Below are positions 55,711 through 64,000 of a stretch of 64,000 nt of DNA, piece after piece (position 1 is the first letter of the stretch; each line of letters starts with the position of its first letter). This DNA is from JAEZBP01 sp963832725 (lineage in GTDB: Bacteria > Myxococcota_A > Polyangia > Polyangiales > Sandaracinaceae). The DNA lies in contig CAWHVG010000006.1 of the NCBI GenBank assembly GCA_963832725.1, positions 248,001-312,000 on the forward strand, written 5' to 3'. Made by a program: the position numbers and the translations under genes. The notes beneath the pieces are model-generated. The model saw only the letters and a program-made list of their open reading frames with translations. It did no database searches and had not been told where the DNA came from.

Positions 55711-58343
55711 GCCACCTCGATCCCAGGAGCTTCGTCCTCGCACTGGCCCTCGCGCTCGCCCTGGGCTGCTCGGCGCCGGTGCAGACCGGGCTGACCGGCG
55801 TGGAGATCGACGTCACCTACGCCGTGGAGCTCGACCAACTCCGCTTCTCGGGCACGGCGAACGGGATGGACGCGTTCGCGCCCATGGCACGTCCCGACCC
55901 GGCGCAGACGCTGGCGCCCGACGGTGAGAGCGTGGTGGTGCTCCTGCCCGACGCGCTCGGCGGCGCGCGCTTCGTCGGACGCGTCGACGGGCTGCGCGGA
56001 GGCGAGGTCGTAGGGAGCGGTGCAGGTGAGGTGAACCTCGTGACCGGACAGGTGGTCACCCTCGCGGTGCGTCTCGGCCCGCCCGCCGTCTGCGGAGACG
56101 GTCGAGATCGCGCCGCTGATCGAGGCGTGCGACGACGGCGGGACCGACGGCGGCGATGGGTGCTCCGCGACCTGCACGGTCGAGCCCGGCTGGTCCTGCT
56201 CGGCCGCCGGGGCCGGACCTTCGGTGTGCACCGAGGGATGCGGCGGCGGGCCCGCCTGCGACGCGGGCCAGCGATGCATCGACGGCGCCTGCACCTGCGA
56301 TTCGACGTCGTGTCCCGACGGCTGCTGTGACGGCGACATCTGCCAGCCGGGGGACAGCGGGGGTGCCTGCGGAACGGGTGGGCTCACCTGCAGCGCCTGT
56401 GCGGCGGGTGACGCGTGCAACGGCGGCGTCTGCGGAAGCTGCGACGCGACGAGCTGTCCGGACGGCTGCTGCTCGGGCTCGGTGTGCAACCCGCGGGCGA
56501 CCACGAGCTGCGGCGTGGACGGGGCCCGCTGCGCGGTCTGCGACCCGATGCGCGCCGACCACTGCGGCACGGACGGCAGCTGCGCCTGCGGCGACGGAGC
56601 CGCCTGCCCCGGTGGGCAGCGCTGCGTCGCGGGGCTCTGCATCTGCGACGCGATGTCCTGCCCCTCCGGCTGCTGCGACGGAGTCAGTGCCGCGCCCGCG
56701 CCAGCAGCACCTGCGGGATCGGCGGCGCCACCTGTGTGGCTTGCGACCCGATGCTCGCGGACTCGTGCGGGCCGGCCGGAGCGTGCCGCTGCGGACCGGG
56801 CGTCGCCTGCGCGCTCGGCCAGCGGTGCTCGAGCGGGCACTGCGTGTGCGACGCGCTCTCGTGCGCCTCCGGCTGCTGCGACGGAGACGCGTGCAGCCCC
56901 ATCGCGATGGCCACGTGTGGCTCGCCCGGTGGAGCCTGCCAGACCTGCGACCCGCTCCGGACGGACCGATGCGAAGGCGGCGCCTGCCGGTGCGGCGCCG
57001 GGCCGGGGTGCGGGGCCGGACAGCACTGCGTCGGCGGGAGCTGCGTGTGCGACAGCACGAGCTGCGATGGCTGCTGCAACGGGAACGTCTGCCGGCCCGG
57101 CACCTCGGTGAGCGCGTGCGGCGCCGGCGGCGGCGCCTGCGAGACCTGCACCGCGGGGACGTGCGCGGGGGGCGTGTGCAGCGACTGCGCGGCGAGCTGT
57201 GCGAGCGGTTGCTGCTCCGGCGCGACCTGCAGCCCGGCCACGACGAGCACCTGCGGAACGGGCGGCGCAGCCTGCACGGCCTGCGATCCGGCGCTCGCCG
57301 ACTCGTGTGTCGCCGGCACGTGCGCCTGCGGGTCGGGCCCGGCGTGCAGTGCAGGCCAACGCTGCGTGGGCGGGGCTTGCGTCTGCGACGCCACGAGCTG
57401 TCCGTCCGGATGCTGTGACGGAAGCGTATGCCGCCCGAGCTCGCTCTCGACCTGCGGGACGGGCGGCGCAGCCTGCGTGACCTGCGACGCGAGCGGCGCG
57501 GACGCCTGTGTGGACGGGCAGTGCCGCTGCGGGACGGGCGACGCGTGCGGCGCCGGTCTGCGCTGCACCGACGGGGGATGCGTCTGCGACGCGACCTCGT
57601 GCCCCGACGGCTGCTGCACGGGGGCGACCTGCACGACGCCGTCGTCCTCGGCATGCGGCGCGGGCGGCTCGGCCTGCGTCGCCTGCGACTCGATGAAGGC
57701 CGACAGCTGCGACGCCAGCGGCGCGTGCAAGTGCGGGTCGAGCGCGCCCTGTGGTGCCGGCCTTCGCTGCCAGAGCGGATCCTGCGTCTGCGACGCGACC
57801 TCCTGCGCGGGTTGCTGCCAATCGGGCAGCTGCCAGCCCGGCACGAGCGACGCCGCCTGCGGGAGCGGCGGCGCATCCTGTGTCTCCTGTGGCGGAACGG
57901 GATGCGCTTCGGGCGCCTGCGCCGGCTGCAACGCGACGAGTTGCTCCAGCGGCTGCTGCTCCGGATCGACGTGCACGACGCCGCCCTCGGTCAGCGCCTG
58001 CGGCACCACCGGCGCAGCCTGTGTGGCGTGCGACGATCGTTCGGACTCCTGCGCCGGAGGCATCTGCCGGTGCGGCGCGGGCCCGGCCTGCGCGAACGGG
58101 CAGCGCTGCGTCTCGGGCGCGTGCGTGTGCGACGCCACGAGCTGCGCCTCCGGCTGCTGCGATGGCGAGGTCTGCCAGACCCGCTCGGCAACGACCTGCG
58201 GGGCGAACGGACGGTCCTGCACCGACTGCACGGCGGACGGGTCGGGCGATGGTTGCTCGACGGCCGGCGTCTGCACCTGCGGCGGCGGCTCGCACTGCAA
58301 CGGCGTGCGCGTCTGCATGAGCGGCGCCTGCGCGCGCCCGTGA
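55707..58343 (+). CDS. Large Cys-rich repeat lipoprotein (frame breaks near 56105 and 56690)
   Basis: About 880 residues when bridged. The signal peptide ends LALGC, followed by a beta-rich domain of about 110 residues. A Myxo-type disulfide repeat comes next (CGDG...EACDDGGTDGGDGCSATCTVEPGWSC). Then come about ten repeats of roughly 65 residues built on GQRCVGGACVCDATSCPSGCCDG, ...CGTGGAACVTCD and ...CRCGTGDAC. Each repeat carries about ten cysteines with conserved spacing, so a long disulfide-stapled rod at the cell surface is likely. Breaks are a lost base near 56105 and a shift near 56690. Predators and adhesive bacteria have similar proteins; the ligand is unknown. Confidence 0.7.
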
Positions 58344-58394
58344 GCTCGAACGAGCCCGGTGCAACTCGGCGCGCCGGCCTCGAGCGCCGGGAGA

Positions 58395-58937
58395 TCAGCG
58401 GGCGTAGAGGTCGCTCACGAGCGAGCGCAGCCCGGTGACGTCGAGGAAGCTCAGATCGACGGCGCCGAAGCGTACGCGAACGCCGGACCGGAGGGTCATC
58501 GGCGGCCCTTCGCCCTGCGCGTTGACCCGCTGCGATCCGACGTAGGTGCCGTTTCGCGAGCGCGCGTCCTGGATCACGTAGCCGCCGTCCTGCTCGATGA
58601 AGAACGCGTGGAACTTGCTGAGCGAGACGTCCGGGATCACCACGTCGTTGCGACGGGTGCGACCGACCGAGACGAAGCGCGCGATCAGCGAGCGGTCCGA
58701 CTTGCGCACGGGCCAGACCTGAAAGCGCACCGGCGTCCAGCTCTCCGACGAGTCCGTTCGCGCCTCGACGGCGATGGTGCGATGAGGCCCGGATGGGACC
58801 TGCAGCCCGGCTGCGTCGCTCGACATGACCAGGAACCCCGTCCCGTGCCGCGCCGCGAACGCCGCATCGTCGAGCCGCTGATACGTCTTGAAGGACTCGA
58901 GATCGTAGGAATCCCCCGCTTCCGGCACGATGCTCAT
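58395..58937 (-). CDS. FHA-domain protein
   Basis: A 180-residue protein. The C-terminal 95 residues form a forkhead-associated domain: VSVGRTRRNDVVIPDVSLSKFHAFF, then DARSRNGTYVGSQRV, with the Arg, Ser and Asn-Gly residues that read phosphothreonine. The N-terminal 80 residues are not a known domain. Its target is probably a protein phosphorylated by a Hanks-type kinase, of which a broken copy lies 3.3 kb to the left. It converges with the Cys-rich gene. Confidence 0.8.
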   Translation of the reverse strand: MSIVPEAGDSYDLESFKTYQRLDDAAFAARHGTGFLVMSSDAAGLQVPSGPHRTIAVEARTDSSESWTPVRFQVWPVRKSDRSLIARFVSVGRTRRNDVVIPDVSLSKFHAFFIEQDGGYVIQDARSRNGTYVGSQRVNAQGEGPPMTLRSGVRVRFGAVDLSFLDVTGLRSLVSDLYAR

Positions 58938-59191
58938 CGGCGGCCGATGATAGTCGGGTCGACCGCCGCAAGCGAGAGGTGCGCCGCGAACGAAAGCGCG
59001 AGCTCGTCCCGTGTCGGCTCTCGGAGGGACGATGCAGACCGCGTTCTCGCCGCCGGGACGCGACCGTCCGAGAGATCCGCATGACCCCCCCCGGACGCGA
59101 CGACGCCGAGCCCGCGCGTGGCGAGCCCGGCGTCGAACGCTCCGGCGGGACCGGACGTCAGTCGGTGAACGACGTCAGTCGGTGAGAGACG

Positions 59192-60617
59192 TCAGTCGGT
59201 GAGAACCGTGTAGAAGCTGTTCTCACCACGGCGCACGCGGAGCAGGGCGTGGCCGTCGCCCGTGGCCTGGGCGATCTGCTGCGGCTGGCGGACGGCGTGC
59301 CCGTCGGCCTGCAGGATGACGTCGCCGCGTCGCAGCCCCGCACGGTCGGCGTCGCTGCCCGGCGTGACGTCGGTGATCAGCGCGCCGTCCGCGCCGACCT
59401 GCTGCCGCTGCTGCGGCGTGAGCACGGAGAGCGACATCCCGTCGGTGGGTCCTCGATTGTCGGTCGGCCGCATGACCGGCGTCGCGGGCGTGCTGCCGTC
59501 GTCCTCACCAGGCCGCTCGGCGGTGGTCAGATCGATCGGCACCCGATGCCCGGCGCGCATCACCTGTAGGTGTACGTGCGTGCCCACGTCGTGGCGGAGC
59601 ACTGCGCGGAGGAGATCGCGCCCTTCGCGGACCGGCTGTCCGTCGACCTCGACCACGACGTCGCCGGAGCGGAGCCCGGCTCGCCGGGCCGGACCGTCGG
59701 TGACGACGTCGGCGATCAACGCGCCGGCGCGTGCCCGCTCGCCGAGCGAGAACGCGGACGCCAGCTCCGGCGTCAGCTCCTGGAACGAGACGCCGATCCA
59801 GGCTCGACGGACCCGACCGTGAGAGAGGATCTGGTTCGTGACGCGCCGCGCCAGCTCCGAGGACACGGCGAAGCCGATGCCGGAGCCGCGGCCGATGATC
59901 ATCGTGTTGATCCCGATCACACGCCCCTCCAGATCGACGAGAGGACCACCGGAGTTACCGGGGTTGATGCTGGCGTCGGTCTGGATGTAATCCTCGATCT
60001 CGTTCATCCCGAGGCCGCCACGACCGACGGAGCTGACCACGCCGGTCGTGACCGTGTAGTCGAGCCCGAAGGGCGAGCCGATGGCGATCGCCCACTCGCC
60101 GGGACGGACGTTCCGTCGAGTCGGCGAAGTTGAGCGCCGGCAGGTTGTCGGCGGCGATGCGGATCACCGCGAGGTCGGTCGCCGCATCCGTACCCACGAC
60201 CTGGGCCGGGAAGCGCCGTCCGTCCTGGAGCTGGACCTCGATGCGGAACGCGTGGTCCACCACGTGGTTGTTGGTCAGGATGTAGCCGTCGGGCCGGATG
60301 ACGAGGCCCGAGCCGTTCCCGCGCGCGATACCGTCGTCGTGCGGGGTCACCCCGAAAGGCCCGAAGGGAGCCTGCATCCGGTCCTGGGGCAGCCTGGCCT
60401 CGACGCGGACGCTCACGACCGACGGAGAGACGCGCTCCGCCACGCTGGTGAACGCCTCGCTCAGCTCTTGCGCGGAGGCGATGGCGTGGCGCTCGTGAGG
60501 GGCCGGCGGCGGCGTGTTCTGCTGGGCGAGCGCCGCGCCGGTGGTGCCGAGCACCGTGACGCTGGCGAGGGCAGCAGCGGCGATTCCCATCTTCCGCGAT
60601 GACCTGGTTCGGAACAT
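59192..60617 (-). CDS. htrA: HtrA/DegP-family serine protease (frame break near 60110)
   Basis: About 475 residues when bridged. A signal peptide (TGAALAQ) is followed by the trypsin-like domain: His in TNNHVV, Asp in ATDLAVI and Ser in GNSGGPL complete the triad. Two PDZ domains follow (SGDVVVEVDGQPVREG and RGDVILQADGHAVRQ). HtrA proteins degrade or refold damaged proteins in the periplasm. The start ATG 60617 has AAAGGAGGA 8 nt upstream. Near 60110 the frame jumps between FADST and VRPGEWAIAIGSPFGLDYTVTTG, exactly inside a conserved stretch, which points to a sequence error. Confidence 0.85.
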
Positions 60618-61200
60618 GACGGAGGTCCTCCTTTGTCGCACCACGACGAGCGACGACGCTCGCTCGAATCCCGCGCGGGCTCACGCTGGCGTGGACGACG
60701 AGCGCCGCGGCGCACCGTGGTCGACCGAGCTCATACAGCAGGGCTAGTCATTTGCTCAAAGCCGGCAAGCGCGTCTCTATTCCGCCCTGACGTCGCTTCG
60801 TGGAGAGACGCCTCGGTGTCCATTCATCGTCGAGGCAAGCCGCCACGTTCGCGCACTGAGCTGCGCACGCGCACCACATGAAGCGACGTGCGAGACCATC
60901 ACGCGCCGAGCAGACAGACCCGGTCCGCATCGCCGGAGCTTCGGGCCGGCGAGCCGAGGAGCGGCACCGTCCCCGCCGACGAGCGTGTCGATGCTCGCGT
61001 GTCGCCTCCGTCGCGAGCACGGGGACGGGAGCACGGTCCCGCGTACGGAGCCCTCCTCCCGGGAAACCCGAGCGCCCCTCCTCTCCGTGAGACGCCGGGA
61101 CGTGACGCGCAGAAGAGGCACGCCGTGACCCGGCGCCACGCAAACCCGACGAGGATTCGCGCGCTTCGCGACGGAACCCGGCCTGCAGGGGGCGGTTTCC
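60618..61200. other. Intergenic region, no gene seen
   Basis: 583 bases between the htrA start and the next rightward gene. Frames are Arg-rich and show no family likeness. No strong hairpin, repeat or clear promoter is visible; AGGGGG just before 61201 may be the next gene's ribosome-binding site. Confidence 0.45.
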
Positions 61201-62480
61201 ATGCAACAGGTGCGTCTCCTGTCCAATCGCCCCCTCGGGCACGAAGACGAGGCGACCGACTTCGAGCTCGACAGCTCCGTCTGCGACGAAGTGGCCGACC
61301 TGATCGTGGCCGTCCGCGCGGCCCTCGCTCGAGGCGAACGGGACGAGCTGCGCCGGATGGCCCATCCCATGGCCCTCCGTCACGAGCGCGCGCGGCTGGG
61401 GAAGCGCTTCGGGACTGCCGACGCGGCCTCGTTCTGGTCGCACGTCACCGCCGAGGTCGAGGCCGTGCGGCTGGTCGCCGAAGGCGTGGCCGAGGTCTAC
61501 GAGCACGTCCGGCACCATCGCTCGGGCACGTCGCTCCGGCTGGTCAGCACCGTCGAGTACGTGAAGGGCCGGTGGCGCATGACGGAGGCCCGCGACGCGT
61601 CCGACGAGCGCATCACCGCCGTCCTCCTGCGGGGCGCGCCCCCCGACCAGCCGCTCGACGCCAAGGCCTGGACGGCCCGCTGGGAGCGCGAGCACGGACC
61701 GACGGCGGTGCTGCACGTGAACGGCGGCCGCGGCGCCATCGACCACCCGACCGAGGGCTGGAGCGCGCTGCTCCGCACCGGGAGCGGCCGCGATCTCGCG
61801 CGCGGGCTGGCGCTGCGCGGCCCGGCCGCCGAGCTGCTGGAGAAGCAGCCCGCCGCCACGGTCCTGTCTCTCGTGCCGATGCTCGAAGCTCGCAAGCGGA
61901 CCAATCAGCTCCGTTGGATATCTCACGCGCGGTCGCCGCGCTCGGCGCCCGGGACGCCTCCAGCGTGTGGGTCCCCTCGGCCGCCAAGGCGGTGCCCTTC
62001 TCGACCTGGCTCGACGCCATGGAGGGCCCCCTGGAGCTCCCCGCCCTGTCGGCGCTCTGGCTGCGCACGCAGCGCCAGCGCGGCGCCTGGGTCACCCGCG
62101 GGATGACCGCGTTCATGCTGCCCGAGATCGAGGTGTGGTGCGCCGGGCTCACCGTTCAAACCGTCCGCGCGCTCCTGCGCGAGGCGGCGGGCCGACTCCT
62201 CTCCCACCACGAGCAGCGCATCGCCCGCAACCTCGGGGCCTGCGCGCCGGCCGTGCCCGCCGTGGCTCCTCGGCTCTATCGCAGAGGCGCCTCGCGGCCG
62301 GAGGCGCTCCCCATCGAGCGGCTGCCGACGACCCTCGATCTCGGTGACCGCTTCGTCGCCGGAGAGGTCGAGGCGACCGTCGGGCTCGGCCGGATGGGGC
62401 CGCGCCCCGGCGAGAGCTACGGTCGTTGGGGGGCCATCGCGCTGCGGACCGAGCCGGCCTGGTGGGCCGACGGGGCGTGA
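61201..62480 (+). CDS. Hypothetical protein, paralogue A (frame break near 61915)
   Basis: About 426 residues when bridged. The N-terminus is helical and acidic (VCDEVADLIVAVRAALARGERDELRRMAHPMALRHER). The middle has beta strands, and the end reads GPRPGESYGRWGAIALRTEPAW. The latter block recurs at the end of the gene at 62609. Neither gene matches a family I know. The frame changes between MLEARKR and APLDISRAVAALGARDASSVW. The two genes are in the same direction with about 130 bases between, so a tandem duplication within an operon is likely. Confidence 0.55.
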
Positions 62481-62608
62481 GCGCCGAGGGGGCTGGTGCG
62501 CCGCCGCCGCACCTGTCAAAATCGGTGGAGGGCTGGTCCGATGTGGCTACTTGCCAGCCTGCTCGTCCGGGCGCTACAGCCCGAGCGAATCGAGGACCTC
62601 CCCGCGCC

Positions 62609-63761
62609 ATGCTCCCCGACCTCATCTCCGCTCCAGCTCCCACGGCCGACTCCGCAGCGCACGACGCCGCCCGCGTGGTGGAGGCGATGCGCACGGCGAT
62701 GCAGCACGGCGATGTGGAGGGTACGCAGGCCGTCCGCTGGATGGCGCCCCGGCCGCCGGGTGAGCACGATCTCTTCGGCGACCTGGCGGCGGCGGAGGGG
62801 ATCGAGGTGGCCGTCCGGCAGCTCGCCCGCTTCTGGCGCCGCGCCGACGTACGGCTCGAGCGCGTACGCATGATCGACCCGCTCGAAGCCGAGGTCTACG
62901 AGCAGATCTCGCTCCCCGGCGAGAAGCTGCCGATCGTCAGCCTGGTCCGCCGCACGACGCCGGAGGCGGGCTGGCGTGTGGTCTGCACCAACGAGGCGCA
63001 CGACGAGCGCTTCACGCTCTGGCTCACCTCGACCCGCGACGAGATTCGACGACGTGAGCTGGTCGCGCGCGTTCGCGGCCCGCTTCGGCGGTGGCGAGCT
63101 GATCATGGACGGTCTCGGCGGCGTGCTCGGCCAGCCCGAACGCGGCTGGCTGACCCACGTGCACGGCCCCGGCACACCGCCCGCCTGGCCGGAGCAGCTC
63201 CCCGGCGAGGGTGGCAAGGTCGTCGAGCTGACCACGGCGCTCTCGTCCGATTGGGCGGACCGACAGGGCCAGCTCCAGTGGGTGCTGCAAGCGGCCGCGG
63301 TGTTCGCGACCCACCTCGGCGCCGGAGCGGCGTACCTGCCGGCCTACGACAAGCTCGTGCTGCCGCCGGCGCTCGAGGCAGCTGCGGCGGGTTCCCTCCG
63401 CCCCGACCAAGCGCTCCGCTTCTGGGCCCGCACACAGACGGTCGACGGTCACGTGGTGACGAGCGGCCTGCGCCAGCTGGGCCTCCCCGAGATCGAGGCC
63501 GAGGCGGATCTGGCCGGCGACGACACGCTCGCGCTCGTGCGCTGGCTCGGCGCCAAGCTGATCGCGTCGGGCGAGGACAGCCCCGCGGAGGGGACGGATC
63601 TCGTCGCCGACGAGCGGACCTTCACCATCGTCCCGGGCCGCCGGGGGCCACGCCGCGGCCGGAGCTACGGCCGCTGGGGCGCCATCCGGGTCACCGCGTC
63701 GGAGGATCGCTTCAAGCGCGGCAGCCGCACGCGGATGCGCGTCCCCAATCTCTCGCGCTGA
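62609..63761 (+). CDS. Hypothetical protein, paralogue B (frame break near 63045)
   Basis: About 384 residues when bridged. From ATG 62609 the frame reads MLPDLISAPAPTADSAAHDAARVVEAMRTAMQ and so on to FTLWLTSTRDE, then the register changes and continues FDDVSWSRAFAARFGGGELIMDGLGG to a C-terminal GPRRGRSYGRWGAIRVTASEDRFKRG. The last block and several mid-region stretches (EIEVWC versus GLPEIEAE; TRDE) relate it to the gene at 61201. Function unknown. Because the first half lies in a frame without a stop before the window end, it is easily missed by automated calling. Confidence 0.55.
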
Positions 63762-63767
63762 GCCGCG

Positions 63768-63830
63768 CTCGAGCGTCCCTTTCCCTCGCTGGAGGGTCCC
63801 TTTCCCTCGCTGGAGGGTCCCTCGCACACG
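63768..63830. repeat. 21-bp direct repeat after paralogue B
   Basis: GTCCCTTTCCCTCGCTGGAGG occurs twice in a row with a partial third copy, right after the TGA of paralogue B. It may form a weak hairpin (CCCTC/GAGGG) but has no T-run. Confidence 0.7.
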
Positions 63831-63874
63831 TCCGACTCGTCGCGGACCGGCGGGAGTGGTACATCCCGCCCGCC

Positions 63875-64000
63875 ATGGCCAACGGTGATTCGGAGAGCTT
63901 CGCTGAGCTATTCGCCCGCGAAGAGAACATGGGCGCCCCCGCGCGCCGTCTCTCGGTGGGCGACGAGGTGGAAGGTGTGGTCGCGCACCTCGGCGCGGAC
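63875..64000 (+). CDS. S1 RNA-binding domain protein, 5-prime end only
   Basis: The first 42 residues of a protein that runs out of the window. MANGDSESFAELFAREENM is followed by RRLSVGDEVEGVVAHLGAD, the first strand of an S1 domain as in ribosomal protein S1 homologues. A GGGAG lies about 20 bases upstream. It may be an S1 paralogue, but the remaining domains are outside the window. Confidence 0.7.
   Translation, partial: MANGDSESFAELFAREENMGAPARRLSVGDEVEGVVAHLGAD

Noticed and set aside
55659..58364. A 900-residue antisense open frame opposite the Cys-rich lipoprotein
   Set aside because: It is Ala/Arg/Gly-rich and repeats with the period of the sense gene, as expected for antisense of a GC-rich repeat. 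No motif supports it.

Overview
The window is a very GC-rich stretch of a delta-type Gram-negative bacterium, most likely a myxobacterium (Myxococcota, Polyangiales; a Sandaracinaceae-like genome would fit, but this is inference). The reasons are a MYXO-CTERM-type sorting tail at about 43.1-43.2 kb, many lipoproteins with Cys-rich or MopE-like Asp/Cys motifs, short TPR membrane proteins, DUF4388/TPR and FHA signalling proteins, tad-type pilins, and a histone-H1-like/DksA fusion. No rRNA, tRNA or CRISPR array was recognised.

Layout. 0-1.1 kb: the end of a tad/Flp pilus operon (two Flp pilins, an A24 prepilin peptidase, first codons of the next gene). 1.3-9.5 kb: VWA lipoprotein, APC permease, radical SAM enzyme, H1-like/DksA fusion, ribosomal protein L33, LysM/M15-like endopeptidase. 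9.6-11.6 kb: methyltransferase and Rossmann-fold dehydrogenase flanking an array of CTAG-ended long palindromes (10333-10836). 11.7-16 kb: GGDEF/EAL protein and a divergent pair of citrate synthases, one with a DNA-binding domain. 16-30.5 kb: secreted and lipid-anchored proteins, a GAF-GGDEF diguanylate cyclase, an M1-type peptidase followed by a 41-bp minisatellite, and an OPT transporter. 30.6-43.2 kb: DUF4388/TPR protein, a membrane protein with a His-rich tail, a heme-binding lipoprotein, an MscS channel, Tex, a LamG lipoprotein and a GH25/FG-GAP surface protein. 54.7-64 kb: kinase fragment/TPR fusion, Cys-rich repeat lipoprotein, FHA protein, HtrA protease, two paralogous hypothetical proteins and the start of an S1-domain protein.

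The most interesting region is 43.2-54.1 kb on the minus strand, which reads as one operon: a CrtI/CrtISO-like flavoprotein, then an 8-kb iterative type I polyketide synthase of the enediyne (PKSE) type, then an FAD-dependent monooxygenase/reductase. The synthase has KS-AT-ACP-ACP-(degenerate ACP)-KR-DH-PPTase, and tandem hot-dog thioesterase domains follow without an obvious break. None of the usual enediyne accessory genes is seen beside it, so a polyene-type product modified by two flavoenzymes is the more cautious guess.

Quality warning. At least twenty single-base frame disruptions are visible, including in the usually conserved tex and htrA genes. On both sides of each, the protein continues with clear family similarity. 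This looks more like base-level indel error in the sequence than mass gene decay. Genes carrying such breaks are given here as one span, with the break positions stated.
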